DNA from: Leptospirillum ferrooxidans C2-3 | GTDB lineage: Bacteria > Nitrospirota > Leptospirillia > Leptospirillales > Leptospirillaceae | Direction of reading: 5' to 3' | Assembly (NCBI RefSeq): GCF_000284315.1 | Contig: NC_017094.1 | Coordinates: 775,486-839,485 of the forward strand | Length of the DNA: 64,000 bases | Shown: positions 53,351 through 63,425 of the stretch, piece after piece | Numbering within the stretch: the first letter of the stretch is position 1 | How the letters are laid out: every line of letters starts with the position of its first letter | The notes under the pieces: generated by a model | The model's database searches: none | The model's input: the letters and a program-made list of their open reading frames with translations, nothing else | Told to the model about the DNA's origin: nothing | Translations under genes and position numbers: made by a program

Positions 53351-54646
53351 GTGATTCCTTCCGGGAAGGACTTGTTATCATTGGATCACGAATATGATGT
53401 TATCGTTGCTGGGGCGGGTCCGGGTGGATTGACCTTATCCTGTTTTCTGGGCAAACGTGGTTTTCGTGTCCTTCTGGTCGATCCCCGGGAATCGATGAGT
53501 CCGCTTGGTAGGGGCGAGTTGATTCAACCGTTGGGGCTCGGGATCCTCGAAGATCTTGGCTTGTTGGGTCCTCTTTTGTTGCAGGAGCATGTCCGGTACG
53601 ATCAGTTTCATTTTTTTGGATTTGACAGAAAGCCGCTGATGACCTCCTCTTATCAGGGGAAGGGTCTTACTTATGATTGGGCACTCTCTGTAGAACCATA
53701 TTTGCAGGATAGCCTGATGTGGAAGATGCTCGAGAGTTTGCCTTCAGTTACCCTGTTCCCGGGGGGACGATACCTGAGCCATGAAACACGGGATAATGGT
53801 GTCTATGTTCAGATTGAAAAACGGGGAGGAGTACAAACCATCCAGGGAAAAGTCCTTGTAGGGGATGATGGGAGAGATTCTAGGCTAAGGAAGAATCTAG
53901 CTCTTCCCGGGGTTGTAAAAGAGTATAAAGATTCCTATGTGTCTTGGTCATTTGAGATTCCGGAGAATCTCTCCCTTGAATCACCGGCATCGGACATGTC
54001 CGCTCGGTACTATCTGGGACCAGGGGAAATCTTTTTCCTATTTGCAACCTCTTCCCGCAAAAGATTTTTCCTCTATATGCTGAAAGATCGAAAAATTGAT
54101 GAATTCGTGTCGAGGGGAAATTCCGATTTTCTGAAACGTGTGGATCAGTGTATTCCCGGGTTGGGGGATGTTTTGATCTCTGCAGGATTCCCTGGCGTAT
54201 CTGCTTTAAAAGAGTGGGTTATTCAGAAGGTTGATCTTGAGCAGTGGGCTAAGGATTATGCTGTTGTAATCGGTGACGCTGCCCATGCAACGAACCCTCA
54301 TGTTGCCCAAGGAAGGAATCAGGCCATGGAGGATGGGAGACTCCTTGCTTCTCATCTGGAGACAGCACTCAGTAATCCATCCACTTCACTCTTAGATGAG
54401 TTAAGAAAGTTTGAGAACATCCGGATTACAAAGACGAAAGCACTTCATCATCTAGCGGATGAAATGTGTTTTGTATGGAATTCCGACAATCCTCTTATTG
54501 TGTGGGGGCGTGAGCAAGTTTTTCGGGGGATCTCAAAAACTCCATCCCTGAATAGAAAGATTGTCAGGACAATTGCAGGTGAAGATTTTCTTCCGTTGTC
54601 GCTTTTTGATCGGATAAATGCTTTTTTAAAGGGTCTAATGCAGTGA
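53351..54646 (+). CDS. FAD-dependent monooxygenase / geranylgeranyl reductase-like oxidoreductase
   Basis: 431 residues, group A flavoprotein fold. DVIVAGAGPGGLTLSCFLGK is the FAD ADP-binding site; VLVGDDGRDSRLRK the DG motif; VVIGDAAHATNPHVAQGRNQAMEDG the GD motif. Both hydroxylases of the UbiH type and isoprenoid reductases share these. GTG 53351 with AGGGGGTGGA. Substrate unknown; quinone or carotenoid/lipid modification possible. Confidence 0.85.
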   Translation: MIPSGKDLLSLDHEYDVIVAGAGPGGLTLSCFLGKRGFRVLLVDPRESMSPLGRGELIQPLGLGILEDLGLLGPLLLQEHVRYDQFHFFGFDRKPLMTSSYQGKGLTYDWALSVEPYLQDSLMWKMLESLPSVTLFPGGRYLSHETRDNGVYVQIEKRGGVQTIQGKVLVGDDGRDSRLRKNLALPGVVKEYKDSYVSWSFEIPENLSLESPASDMSARYYLGPGEIFFLFATSSRKRFFLYMLKDRKIDEFVSRGNSDFLKRVDQCIPGLGDVLISAGFPGVSALKEWVIQKVDLEQWAKDYAVVIGDAAHATNPHVAQGRNQAMEDGRLLASHLETALSNPSTSLLDELRKFENIRITKTKALHHLADEMCFVWNSDNPLIVWGREQVFRGISKTPSLNRKIVRTIAGEDFLPLSLFDRINAFLKGLMQ

Positions 54647-54874
54647 ACTTTTTTCTTTTTAGTTGATGTTGATCAATATTATTATTTCTCAGTAGGGTTC
54701 AATGTATTCTCCTGATGAAATATGTTTTTTTAGTGAAATAAATGAAAAGGACTAGTGCACTTTCTCTTGAGACAGATCTTGTTTATAATGGAACGATGAG
54801 TTTTGTTTTTAATGGGAGAGGGTCGCTCTTCTCGGTCTTTGATACAATACAATAGAAGAAGGGGTTCCAATTTG

Positions 54875-56257
54875 ATGCAGGTTGATGTTGAGGGCAGTGC
54901 CGGAGTGCAACGACGATATACCGTCAATATTCCAGGCGAAGATGTTTCTAAAAAAGTCCGTGACAGCATCCGCCGGGTGAATGGTCAACTGAAAGTTCCA
55001 GGGTATAGACCAGGTCACGTTCCTGAAGCGATTGTTCGCCGTAATAAAGACATTCTTCGCTCAATTCATTCTGATGTTCTTGATGAGTTGCACAGAAATG
55101 CGATGGATGAGTTAGTAGTAGCCGTGAAGGGAACGATTGTTCACCTGGCTCCAGATCAAGTCGTTCTCGATTCGAAGGCAGAGAAAGATGGGCTGACGTT
55201 AAGTGGTGAGCTGGAAGTTTTTGTCCTTCCGGAAAAAGTATCTCCTTATGGAGTTGTCCTGTCTCCTGAAGAGAGTCTTGAGGTGTCAGATGAAGAAGTC
55301 AAGGTGGAGCTTTCCCGCTTGTGCCTGATCCTGTCATCAGATTTTGATCAGAATCTCCCTTCAGACGCGACTGTTGCTGCAGGTGATTTTGTGAAAATTG
55401 AGATGAAGACATCCCATCCAGTTAGCGGAGCCCCGCTTTCAGCAGAGCAAGTTGTTGAAGTGGAGGGAGAAAATATCCCGGAAGAGCTCAATCGGGCTTT
55501 GACAGGTCGTTCTCAAGGTGAATCTTTTGAAGCCACAATCCCCCTTTCTATCTCTGATCCATCTTTTTCAAGGGGAACCAGAGTTGAAAGGCTTCCAGCC
55601 AATCTGACAATTCTTGAAATACAAAGACGAATCCCTTTAACGCTAGAGCAACTCATTTCGAGGATGCAGTCAAATTCTCAGGAGCCCTCTGTAAAAGAAG
55701 AAGATGTCCTTGCAGATATTAAAAAAACCGTTATGGCTCGCAAGGTTGTTGCGATGATTGACCGGAAGGTCAGGGAATTGAGGAAGGAAGTTATCTCTTC
55801 ATGGGGGATTGCTGTCCCGGAGAAACGAATTGCTTACGAGATGCAGGAAATTGGTGGAAAACTTTCCGAATCAGAAAAAGAAGATTTGCGTCAGTTGCTT
55901 CTATGGAGAATGACATTAGATGAAATTGTTTTCTCAGAGCAAATCCATCCTGACTATGATGTTGTCAGTCGAGAGTATCAGCAGATCCTGAGTGCCAAGG
56001 GCGAGAAAATGGGTCGGGAAATTAACCGTCAGGCGGCAGATCAAGCGCTGGAAAAAGCCAGACGGGTCAAAATGGAAGAAATTATGCTGAGACGCGCAAC
56101 TTTTGGTGGCAGTGACTTGTATTTTGGAGAAGGCGGATACTTTGATCAAGTTGGTTTTTCAAAGTTCGGGATTCCTGCCATTCCCCCAGGAGCCAATGGC
56201 GATGATCACGACCACGAGCATGATCATAACCATGAACATGCTGGCCATAATCACTGA
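54875..56257 (+). CDS. tig: Trigger factor
   Basis: About 460 residues. The ribosome-binding loop motif appears as VPGYRPGHVPEAIV (family GFRxGKxP). The middle PPIase-like region (about 160-245) contains GDFVKIEMKT. The C-terminal chaperone arms follow. The last about 20 residues are a His/Asp/Glu-rich tail (DHDHEHDHNHEH), a possible metal-binding extension. ATG 54875 is the family-consistent start. It precedes clpP and clpX, the common tig-clpP-clpX order. Confidence 0.94.
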   Translation: MQVDVEGSAGVQRRYTVNIPGEDVSKKVRDSIRRVNGQLKVPGYRPGHVPEAIVRRNKDILRSIHSDVLDELHRNAMDELVVAVKGTIVHLAPDQVVLDSKAEKDGLTLSGELEVFVLPEKVSPYGVVLSPEESLEVSDEEVKVELSRLCLILSSDFDQNLPSDATVAAGDFVKIEMKTSHPVSGAPLSAEQVVEVEGENIPEELNRALTGRSQGESFEATIPLSISDPSFSRGTRVERLPANLTILEIQRRIPLTLEQLISRMQSNSQEPSVKEEDVLADIKKTVMARKVVAMIDRKVRELRKEVISSWGIAVPEKRIAYEMQEIGGKLSESEKEDLRQLLLWRMTLDEIVFSEQIHPDYDVVSREYQQILSAKGEKMGREINRQAADQALEKARRVKMEEIMLRRATFGGSDLYFGEGGYFDQVGFSKFGIPAIPPGANGDDHDHEHDHNHEHAGHNH

Positions 56258-56322
56258 TGATCGGTTGACCTGTTCCCATTAAATGAGTGTTTTTCCTTAA
56301 AAAGGATAGAAGAGGGCCCGAT

Positions 56323-56925
56323 ATGCTGATACCGATGGTTGTTGAACATACCAGTCGTGGAGAACGATCTTACGATATTTACTCAAGACTTTTGAAAGAA
56401 CGAATTATTTTTCTGGGAACTCCGATTGACGATAATGTTGCGAATCTCGTCATAGCCCAGTTGCTTTTTCTGGAGTCGGAGGATGCATCAAAGGATATTA
56501 ATATATACATCAATTCCCCTGGTGGTGTTGTCACTGCGGGTTTTGCTATTTACGATACCATGCAGTATATAAAGCCCGATGTTTCAACCATCTGTGTCGG
56601 TCAAGCTGCCAGTATGGGGGCATTTCTCCTTGCTGCCGGTGCAAAAGGGAAACGTTTTGCCCTCCCCAATGCAAGAGTGATGATTCATCAGCCCTTGGGC
56701 GGTTTTCAGGGGCAGGCAACAGATATTGCAATTCATGCCAAAGAAATTCTGAAAATGAAGTCTCACCTGAATGAGTTGCTCGCCCATCATACGGGCCAGG
56801 CACTCCAAAGGATTGAGCAGGATACGGAGAGGGATTACTTTTTATCAGCTGATGAGTCGAAAGATTATGGGTTGGTTGATAAGGTCATGAGCTCACACGG
56901 ATTAACGGAAACTCCTTCTGTATAA
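56323..56925 (+). CDS. clpP: ATP-dependent Clp protease proteolytic subunit
   Basis: 200 residues. Catalytic Ser in [15 protein letters not shown], His in VMIHQPLGG and Asp in [12 protein letters not shown]. The N-terminus [20 protein letters not shown] is standard. GAGGGCC precedes ATG 56323; the frame runs 12 codons further up without support. It forms the tetradecameric protease with ClpX encoded 29 nt downstream. Confidence 0.96.
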   Translation: MLIPMVVEHTSRGERSYDIYSRLLKERIIFLGTPIDDNVANLVIAQLLFLESEDASKDINIYINSPGGVVTAGFAIYDTMQYIKPDVSTICVGQAASMGAFLLAAGAKGKRFALPNARVMIHQPLGGFQGQATDIAIHAKEILKMKSHLNELLAHHTGQALQRIEQDTERDYFLSADESKDYGLVDKVMSSHGLTETPSV

Positions 56926-56954
56926 TGGTCCGTCTTTATTGGAGGTATCGCTAA

Positions 56955-58238
56955 ATGGCTGGCAAAGAAAAAAAAGACAAGTCTGACGGGAGTGGGGTAA
57001 CTTGCTCTTTCTGTGGAAAGCCAAGGGAAGACGTACGGAAGATGGTTTCCGGCCCGGGGGTTTTTATCTGCGATGAATGTATAGACCAATGCTCCTCAAT
57101 TATGTCCGAAACATGGGAAGAGGAGAAGGAGCCATCAGGTGCTGCACTTTTAAAGCCTGTAGAGATCAATCGGATACTTGACCAATATGTAGTTGGTCAG
57201 GAGCGGGCGAAGAAAGTCTTGTCTGTTGCCGTTTATAATCACTATAAACGAATCAATGCAAACCAGAACTCAGATGATGTTGAGCTTCAAAAAGGCAATA
57301 TCCTAATGATTGGCCCAACAGGTACAGGAAAAACTCTTCTGGCTCAGACTTTGGCAAGAATTCTGGATGTTCCGTTTGCGATAGCGGATGCTACGACTCT
57401 GACCGAAGCTGGTTATGTCGGAGAAGATGTTGAGAATATCATTCTTAAGCTCTTGCAATCAGCCGATTATGACGTTGAAAAGGCTGAAAAGGGCATCATC
57501 TATATTGATGAAATCGATAAGATCTCAAGAAAGTCCGAAAATCCATCTATCACGAGAGATGTTTCGGGAGAGGGAGTTCAACAGGCTTTGCTCAAGCTTG
57601 TCGAGGGGACTGTTGCGAATGTTCCTCCTCAAGGTGGTCGCAAACATCCTCATCAAGAATTTATTCAGGTTGACACCACAAATATTCTTTTTATTTGTGG
57701 TGGAGCATTCATAGGTTTGGACAACATTGTTTCCCAAAGAATTTCCAATAAGAATCTTGGGTTCGGTGCAGATATCCGAACTGTTGAAGACCGTAAGAAA
57801 GTTGGGGAGCTTCTTGTTAAGTCTCGCCCGGACGATCTCTTGAAGTATGGTCTGATACCAGAGTTCGTGGGTCGTTTCCCTGTGATGGCCGTTCTCGAAG
57901 ACTTAGATGAGGATGCCTTCCTGAGAATTCTGACAGAGCCTAAAAATGCCCTTATTAAACAGTTTGAAAAACTTTTTTCAATTGAGCATGTTCAGCTCAC
58001 ATTTACTCTCGATGCCCTGAAGGCTATTGCCCACAAGGCTTTTGTCCAGAAAACCGGAGCTCGCGGATTGCGTTCCATTCTGGAAGAAGTCATGCTCGAT
58101 TTGATGTATGACATCCCTTCTGTAACAAATGTCCGTGAGGTCATTATTTCTGAGGAAACCATCAATAATGGAGCCTTGCCAAAGATCATTAGAGATGATT
58201 CTCCGAAGAAAACTGCTTCCGGAGCAATGAGTGCCTGA
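56955..58238 (+). CDS. clpX: ClpX unfoldase subunit
   Basis: 427 residues. N-terminal C4 zinc finger ([22 protein letters not shown]), Walker [16 protein letters not shown], Walker [13 protein letters not shown], the pore-type region and the IGF-like loop (RFPVMAVL region nearby), and the sensor-2 end [17 protein letters not shown]. It unfolds tagged proteins for ClpP. The start is ATG 56955 with TTGGAGGTATCGCTAA upstream. Confidence 0.97.
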   Translation: MAGKEKKDKSDGSGVTCSFCGKPREDVRKMVSGPGVFICDECIDQCSSIMSETWEEEKEPSGAALLKPVEINRILDQYVVGQERAKKVLSVAVYNHYKRINANQNSDDVELQKGNILMIGPTGTGKTLLAQTLARILDVPFAIADATTLTEAGYVGEDVENIILKLLQSADYDVEKAEKGIIYIDEIDKISRKSENPSITRDVSGEGVQQALLKLVEGTVANVPPQGGRKHPHQEFIQVDTTNILFICGGAFIGLDNIVSQRISNKNLGFGADIRTVEDRKKVGELLVKSRPDDLLKYGLIPEFVGRFPVMAVLEDLDEDAFLRILTEPKNALIKQFEKLFSIEHVQLTFTLDALKAIAHKAFVQKTGARGLRSILEEVMLDLMYDIPSVTNVREVIISEETINNGALPKIIRDDSPKKTASGAMSA

Positions 58239-58239
58239 G

Positions 58240-58887
58240 TTAGCTTTTTTGTGGAGTTGCTTTAGCGGGAAGTTTCTTGATTTGAAATATGATGGGTGGC
58301 AGTATCTTCCCGTTTATTGAAAGCTGGGTTAGCCTGATATCGAAAGAATCCGGTCTGCTTCTAATAAGGGGAAAAGCGACAATCCCCTCTCTTGAGTAGT
58401 TAGGGAAAACACGCGCTGGGGGGAGGTAGACTTGGTCTACCATCTTCCTGGTTCTGTTTAGTCTCGCCATCGTTCCTGGAGCCATAGCTGTGCCCAAAAG
58501 GCTTGATGAGAGGGCTTCGCTGATTTCGGATTGATCAAATGGTCGTGAGGTCATGCTGCCCGGCAACTCCATATAAAAGTCCATTGGCTGGTAGTCAATA
58601 AAGCTTTTTCCATTGTTTGTGATCGTGACTACGAAAATCGTATAGTCCGCACTCATGACAGGGCTGTAATATGGTGATCCCTCCCTAACAAAATCCATCT
58701 GGATTGTAATTCCATCGACTGACTCTTTTTTTTGGGTGAACTGGTAAACGGCGTCTTCTGTTTTGAGATCTTTTAAATAGAAGAGGCCAGCGAGACGATT
58801 GATGGCTGATGCGCCAATGAGTGTGGCAAGTATGGCGACGAATCCCCATTGAAATGTTTTCTTCCAGTTTAGGGCCATTATTTCCAT
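58240..58887 (-). CDS. Membrane-anchored protein of unknown function
   Basis: 215 residues. One N-terminal hydrophobic segment (about 14-34, probably an uncleaved anchor), then a mainly beta-type soluble region (YTIFVVTITNNGKSFIDYQP, GIVAFPLI) that resembles DUF4352-like or other Ig-type extracytoplasmic domains only loosely. Its stop lies 1 nt from the clpX stop, a tight convergent pair. The start may be 58887 or ATG 58878. I do not recognise the family. Confidence 0.6.
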   Translation of the reverse strand: MEIMALNWKKTFQWGFVAILATLIGASAINRLAGLFYLKDLKTEDAVYQFTQKKESVDGITIQMDFVREGSPYYSPVMSADYTIFVVTITNNGKSFIDYQPMDFYMELPGSMTSRPFDQSEISEALSSSLLGTAMAPGTMARLNRTRKMVDQVYLPPARVFPNYSREGIVAFPLIRSRPDSFDIRLTQLSINGKILPPIIFQIKKLPAKATPQKS

Positions 58888-58971
58888 CCAAGATGATCAG
58901 GTTTATAGTATAAGTTCTGGAAAATTTCGGAGGGATGTTACTGATGGGTCCATGGAGAGAAATCATATCAT

Positions 58972-60282
58972 ATGTTAAAGATGATTCAATATAGAGCTTT
59001 TCTTTTGACGCTATGTCTATTTTTTCAGAGTTGTTCCTCAGTGCCTCCTCCTTCAGAAGAACTCTCGGGTGCGGTGTTATTTATGGGAGTTAGAGTTGAT
59101 GCAGGGGAGAGCTTCCAGCAAAATCCTTTCAACGCTTATGTTTCAGATCGTTTTTCCCATTTTGCCCACTCTGCTTTGCTTCTTTCTGGGGAGAAGCTCA
59201 ATCGTACCCAGAATGCAAAATCCCTTCCTTTAGTCTGTCGTTCCATAAGGTGCGAATCAAAAGAGGCGCGATCATTGCATGTTCCCCATTTACTAGATAT
59301 TCATATATCCCCGTCTTCCACACCAGGGACCCTCTTTCTGACTCTAACGACTTGGAATGTGTCACCATTGACCTTGGAGCGTATGGTCAGCCGTCGTATT
59401 CTCCTTTCCCAGCAGGCAGCATTTGACGCACTTCCTGCAGCAATGGAAGAGTTGGTGTCAACAAGAGGGCTATATTTTTCTATAAAGGATACTCAACCTG
59501 AATCAGGGCCGGGAAAAACGATTTTGCATATGATCTCAAGGGGACAGACGGAAAGAGCTTTGGCTCTCGGAGAAAAAACACTGAATAGCCAACCTGTTCA
59601 ATCCCCGACTTTTTTTAACGGGTATTTTCAGGCACTTGTTTTATCAGGGCAGGCAGAGAAGGCCACTTTGATTGGAGAAACTGCAATTCAGCAACATGCA
59701 GTTACACCACAATTGATTGTCGGTCTCAGAAGGCTTGAGAAAGATCTTGGGCATTCCGGAAAAGCGCGTAGTGTTTTATATCGGGGGCTCATGGAGCTTC
59801 CTGATAGTAGATTGCTTTGGTCTTATGTCATTGAAGATCAGGTGAAGAGAAAAAACAATCATGAGGCTCTTCGCCTTGCGAACCTTTTCATTGAGAAGCA
59901 TCCTGGGAAGAAAATTCCGGAGAGGATGATTGGTGCAATTTATGCTGCCTATGTTTTTTCTGATCAAGGACAAACGGCTGACGATTGGGCCAGCTCACAT
60001 AATATTATTAATAACCAACGTATGAAACCTGAGCTGGTCAAGCATGCAATTCTGTTTAGGCTTCTACAAAAAGGGCAATATGAAAAAGTGGTTGTTCTGG
60101 CAAGGAAATGGATTTTGAGAGGTCCAGCCAGCTCTCATTTGTTTCAGGACCTCATGATTGCTGAGGGCGGGTTGAATGAGCCAATATCAGAAGCTCGGAC
60201 AGCAAGAAATGCAATTGCATCTGGTCACTCAAACTCCTGGATTCTGAGCAGGTTATCTGATCTTGCAGTGAGAGGTTACTAG
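58972..60282 (+). CDS. Putative lipoprotein with TPR-like helices
   Basis: 436 residues. Signal peptide with a lipobox-like LFFQSC (Cys about residue 22). The first 180 residues are of mixed type with a Pro-rich start. From about 190 there are helical repeats (TERALALGEKTLN, GQAEKATLIGETAIQ, GHSGKARSVLYRGLM, NHEALRLANLFIEK) typical of TPR. Such lipoproteins often help assemble envelope complexes; no specific function visible. ATG 58972 or ATG 58981. Confidence 0.6.
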   Translation: MLKMIQYRAFLLTLCLFFQSCSSVPPPSEELSGAVLFMGVRVDAGESFQQNPFNAYVSDRFSHFAHSALLLSGEKLNRTQNAKSLPLVCRSIRCESKEARSLHVPHLLDIHISPSSTPGTLFLTLTTWNVSPLTLERMVSRRILLSQQAAFDALPAAMEELVSTRGLYFSIKDTQPESGPGKTILHMISRGQTERALALGEKTLNSQPVQSPTFFNGYFQALVLSGQAEKATLIGETAIQQHAVTPQLIVGLRRLEKDLGHSGKARSVLYRGLMELPDSRLLWSYVIEDQVKRKNNHEALRLANLFIEKHPGKKIPERMIGAIYAAYVFSDQGQTADDWASSHNIINNQRMKPELVKHAILFRLLQKGQYEKVVVLARKWILRGPASSHLFQDLMIAEGGLNEPISEARTARNAIASGHSNSWILSRLSDLAVRGY

Positions 60283-60283
60283 T

Positions 60284-60832
60284 TTGCCTCAAGGAGTCAA
60301 TCTTCCCAATTCCCTTACTGTTTTTCGTATATTTTTGACACCCTTTTTGCTTGGATTGATTGTATATGGAAAAATGCGTGAGGCATTCTGGTTTTTTCTG
60401 ATAGGGAGCTTGTCCGATGCGTTAGATGGAATGATGGCAAGACTTTTGGGTCAGAAAACAGAACTTGGAAGATTTTTGGATCCTGCGGCAGACAAGATAT
60501 TATTATCGACTACACTTCTGACGTTGGTTATCCTCGAAAAGATTCCGGTCTGGATTGCAATCGCTCTTGTTAGCAGGGATATGATCATTATTTTTGGGTT
60601 TGTTGTGTTAAGGTTGGTTGATACTCCGATGCCTATTAATCCGACAAGGTTGGGGAAGATTTCTACGACACTGGAAATGGTTTACTTGTTTTTTATTCTC
60701 TCAGGGCTTGCAGGATATTTAAATATTTCTGAAACGGGATATATCGGTGACCTTGCAGTAGGTTTGTCATTAGTTTCTGGTGGATATTATGTTTCACAAG
60801 GCTTCTATTGGTATCACCACTATAAAGAGTGA
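60284..60832 (+). CDS. pgsA: CDP-diacylglycerol-glycerol-3-phosphate 3-phosphatidyltransferase
   Basis: 182 residues, several helices. The CDP-alcohol phosphotransferase motif DG-x2-AR-x8-G-x3-D-x3-D is visible as SDALDGMMARLLGQKTELGR then FLDPAADK. NLPNSLTVFRIFLTPF is the typical beginning. It makes phosphatidylglycerol phosphate in the inner membrane. TTG 60284 starts one base after the preceding stop, so co-transcription is likely. Confidence 0.92.
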   Translation: MPQGVNLPNSLTVFRIFLTPFLLGLIVYGKMREAFWFFLIGSLSDALDGMMARLLGQKTELGRFLDPAADKILLSTTLLTLVILEKIPVWIAIALVSRDMIIIFGFVVLRLVDTPMPINPTRLGKISTTLEMVYLFFILSGLAGYLNISETGYIGDLAVGLSLVSGGYYVSQGFYWYHHYKE

Positions 60833-60853
60833 ATAAGGTTATTGGAGGATATG

Positions 60854-62239
60854 ATGGGGCAAGGAGTTGTTATAAGGGAGGTCATTGAAGGGTCTTTGGG
60901 AGAGCAGCTTGGAATGCTTTCTGGGGACCGCCTGATTTCAATCAATGGCCAACCAGTGAGGGATCTTATTGATATAGAGTTTTATCAAGCAGAGTCAGAA
61001 GTTTTTATGGTATGGGAAAATATCCGCGGGGAAAGACAAGAGTTCGCCCTTGATAAGGATCCGGATGAAAGTCTTGGTCTTGTCGCTGATCCTCCGGCAA
61101 TCAAGCGATGTCCGAACAAATGTGATTTCTGTTTTGTGGATCAAATGCCCCAAGGGCAAAGAAAAACTCTTTATATAAGAGATGAGGACTACCGTTACAG
61201 CTTTTTGTACGGGAACTTTATCACGTTGACTAATTTATCGGAAAAGGATTTTCAACGGGTCATTGAACAAAGACTGTCACCCTTGTATATCTCGGTGCAT
61301 GCGACTGATCCCGATGTGAGAAAAATTCTTTTGAGAAACGATCATGCTCCGAATATTCTGGATATGATTGATAAATTAATTGCAGGTGGAATTCGATTGA
61401 ATACACAGATTGTTTTAATGCCGGGTGTTAATGATGGTGATATTTTGGACAGATCGATTAAAGATCTATCTTCTCGCTATCCCGGAGTAAATTCCTTGGC
61501 AGTTGTGCCAGTGGGTCTTACTAACCATCGAGACAACCTCCCATCTGTCCGTTCAATTGATATGTCTTATGCCAGAAAAGCTCTGAGAAAGATTACTCAA
61601 GTACAACAAGAGATGAATGAGCGCTTGGGAGATCCGTTTATCTTTCCTGCAGATGAATGGTATATTCTTGCTGAAAAAAAGTTCCCTTCGGTCTCTCGCT
61701 ATGGAACCCTCCCCCAGATAGGTAATGGTGTGGGGATGGTTCCGCTTTTTGAGAGTGAGTGGAAGAGATGGATTCGGCGACTGAAATCGCAAGAAACTCT
61801 CTCTCCCCCGTTACCATGGGTTCTTGTGACAGGAAAAGCTTTCTCGGAAGTTTTGCGTTCTTTGATAAGTTTGCTTGAGGAGCGACTCCCTTCATGGAGG
61901 GGAGCTTTTGAAGTTTGTGAAGTAGAAAACCAGTTGTTTGGACCTTCTGTTACTGTTGCAGGTTTGCTCGCTGCAGGGGATATTATTTCCGGTGTTCAAA
62001 AGTATCTCTCTTGTCGGACGGATAAAATGCTTCCTATTTCAGGCGTATTGATTCCTGATGTCGTTTTAAAGTCAGATTCAGAAGTTTTTCTGGATGATGG
62101 GTGTCTTGATGATGTCCGTAATGGATTAGGAGTTACTGTTTACCAAGTTCCCTCTGACGCGAGAGGATTCTCAAACTGGATCGCTCAAATGATGCAATCC
62201 CCTGAATCGAGTTGGCAACCTATGGTTCTTTCATTGTGA
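60854..62239 (+). CDS. DUF512 radical-SAM protein with PDZ domain
   Basis: About 461 residues. N-terminal PDZ (EGSLGEQLGMLSGDRLISIN, GQPVRDLIDIEFY), radical-SAM-type motif KRCPNKCDFCFVDQMPQG with CxxxCxxC, and the DUF512 C-terminus (PADEWYILAEKKFP). The family is widespread, often near der/engA; its substrate is unknown. GGAGG lies 5 nt before ATG 60854; ATG 60851 is too close. The stop overlaps ispE (GTGA). Confidence 0.92.
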   Translation: MGQGVVIREVIEGSLGEQLGMLSGDRLISINGQPVRDLIDIEFYQAESEVFMVWENIRGERQEFALDKDPDESLGLVADPPAIKRCPNKCDFCFVDQMPQGQRKTLYIRDEDYRYSFLYGNFITLTNLSEKDFQRVIEQRLSPLYISVHATDPDVRKILLRNDHAPNILDMIDKLIAGGIRLNTQIVLMPGVNDGDILDRSIKDLSSRYPGVNSLAVVPVGLTNHRDNLPSVRSIDMSYARKALRKITQVQQEMNERLGDPFIFPADEWYILAEKKFPSVSRYGTLPQIGNGVGMVPLFESEWKRWIRRLKSQETLSPPLPWVLVTGKAFSEVLRSLISLLEERLPSWRGAFEVCEVENQLFGPSVTVAGLLAAGDIISGVQKYLSCRTDKMLPISGVLIPDVVLKSDSEVFLDDGCLDDVRNGLGVTVYQVPSDARGFSNWIAQMMQSPESSWQPMVLSL

Positions 62240-63129
62240 GTGAAATGATTGAGTTTTTTTTACCTGCCAAAATTAATTTATTTTTATTGATATGCGGGAA
62301 AAGAGCTGATAATTATCATGAGATAATTACCAGAATGGTGATGATCTCATGCTTTGATCGACTGCATTTGCAAATGGAGAGCCATACAGCCGAAGAATCC
62401 TCAAGTGCTATCACTTTGCAGTTAAAGGGCAGGGTGATTGATGGGGATCCAGGCTCAAACCTGATTGTTCGTGCAGCTCAGATGGTTTTGAATCGGTATG
62501 CCCTCAAGAGTATTCCCAGAATATCAATCATGCTGGAGAAAAATATTCCAGTTGGGGCCGGGCTTGGCGGTGGATCCTCTGATGCTGCCGGAACTTTATT
62601 TGCTGTTAACCGCTTGTTAGGCTCACAACTTTCCTTGTCGGAATTGTCTGAAATGGCAAGTGAATTAGGAAGTGATGTTCCATTTTTTTTAGGGAATTCT
62701 CATGCGTTATGCTGGGGGAGAGGAGAGAAAATCATCCCTCTGTCACCAATGGAGCCTAAAATTATCGTTCTTTGGAACCCAGGCTTCTCTTTATCAACGG
62801 GACTTGTATACCAAAGTCTTCATGCCAGCGAGTCTGAAGAGTTGACAGAATCAGCTGCAATCTCTAAGATTGAAGGTCTTTTGCGGGAGGATGAATGTGT
62901 GAATGACCTTGAGTCAGTCGCGTTTAACCTCCACCCGATTCTTTTTACTGTTAAAGAGAGTCTTTATGAATTTGGGGCAAAGAAAGCAATGCTAAGCGGT
63001 TCGGGCCCAACGTTATTTGGGATTTACTCCGATAGGGCCCAAGCAGAAAAGGCGTCCAGACATCTTCAGGAAAAATTTGGTGGGTGGTCTGATGTGTTTG
63101 AAACCCTGGAGGTGTCGCCACTGTTTTGA
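62236..63129 (+). CDS. ispE: 4-diphosphocytidyl-2-C-methyl-D-erythritol kinase
   Basis: About 297 residues, GHMP kinase. LPAKINLFLLICGKRADNYHEI at the start, the ATP motif VGAGLGGGSSDAAG, and SGSGPTLFGIY near the end. It phosphorylates CDP-ME in the MEP isoprenoid pathway (which also feeds hopanoids and quinones). The start is GTG 62236 inside the DUF512 stop, or ATG 62245. It is followed by tRNA-Gln and prs, an order also seen in other bacteria. Confidence 0.93.
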   Translation: MSEMIEFFLPAKINLFLLICGKRADNYHEIITRMVMISCFDRLHLQMESHTAEESSSAITLQLKGRVIDGDPGSNLIVRAAQMVLNRYALKSIPRISIMLEKNIPVGAGLGGGSSDAAGTLFAVNRLLGSQLSLSELSEMASELGSDVPFFLGNSHALCWGRGEKIIPLSPMEPKIIVLWNPGFSLSTGLVYQSLHASESEELTESAAISKIEGLLREDECVNDLESVAFNLHPILFTVKESLYEFGAKKAMLSGSGPTLFGIYSDRAQAEKASRHLQEKFGGWSDVFETLEVSPLF

Positions 63130-63159
63130 TTTTGGGTGTCATGTTAGTATGTATTCCAT

Positions 63160-63234
63160 TGGGGCGTCGACAAGCGGCAAGTCACGAGAATTTGGATCTC
63201 GCATTCCCAGGTTCGAATCCTGGCGCCCCAACCA
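63160..63234 (+). tRNA. tRNA-Gln(TTG)
   Basis: Acceptor TGGGGCG/CGCCCCA, anticodon loop ATTTGGA with anticodon TTG, T-loop GTTCGAATC, CCA encoded. It lies 30 nt after ispE. Confidence 0.93.
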
Positions 63235-63425
63235 TTAACTTTTGCAGACATGATTGATGAACCTGATTTGACTGGATATGGAATTTCCTAAAGCTCTTTG
63301 GATGGCCTTGATCCCTATCCTGTTGTTCCTTGTCGGGAAGCCTATGATTTCTTCCTGCTTGTTAGACTTTTGATATGAGTGGATATTTCCGCGTCAGATT
63401 CAGACCTGAATAGAAAGGTAATCCG

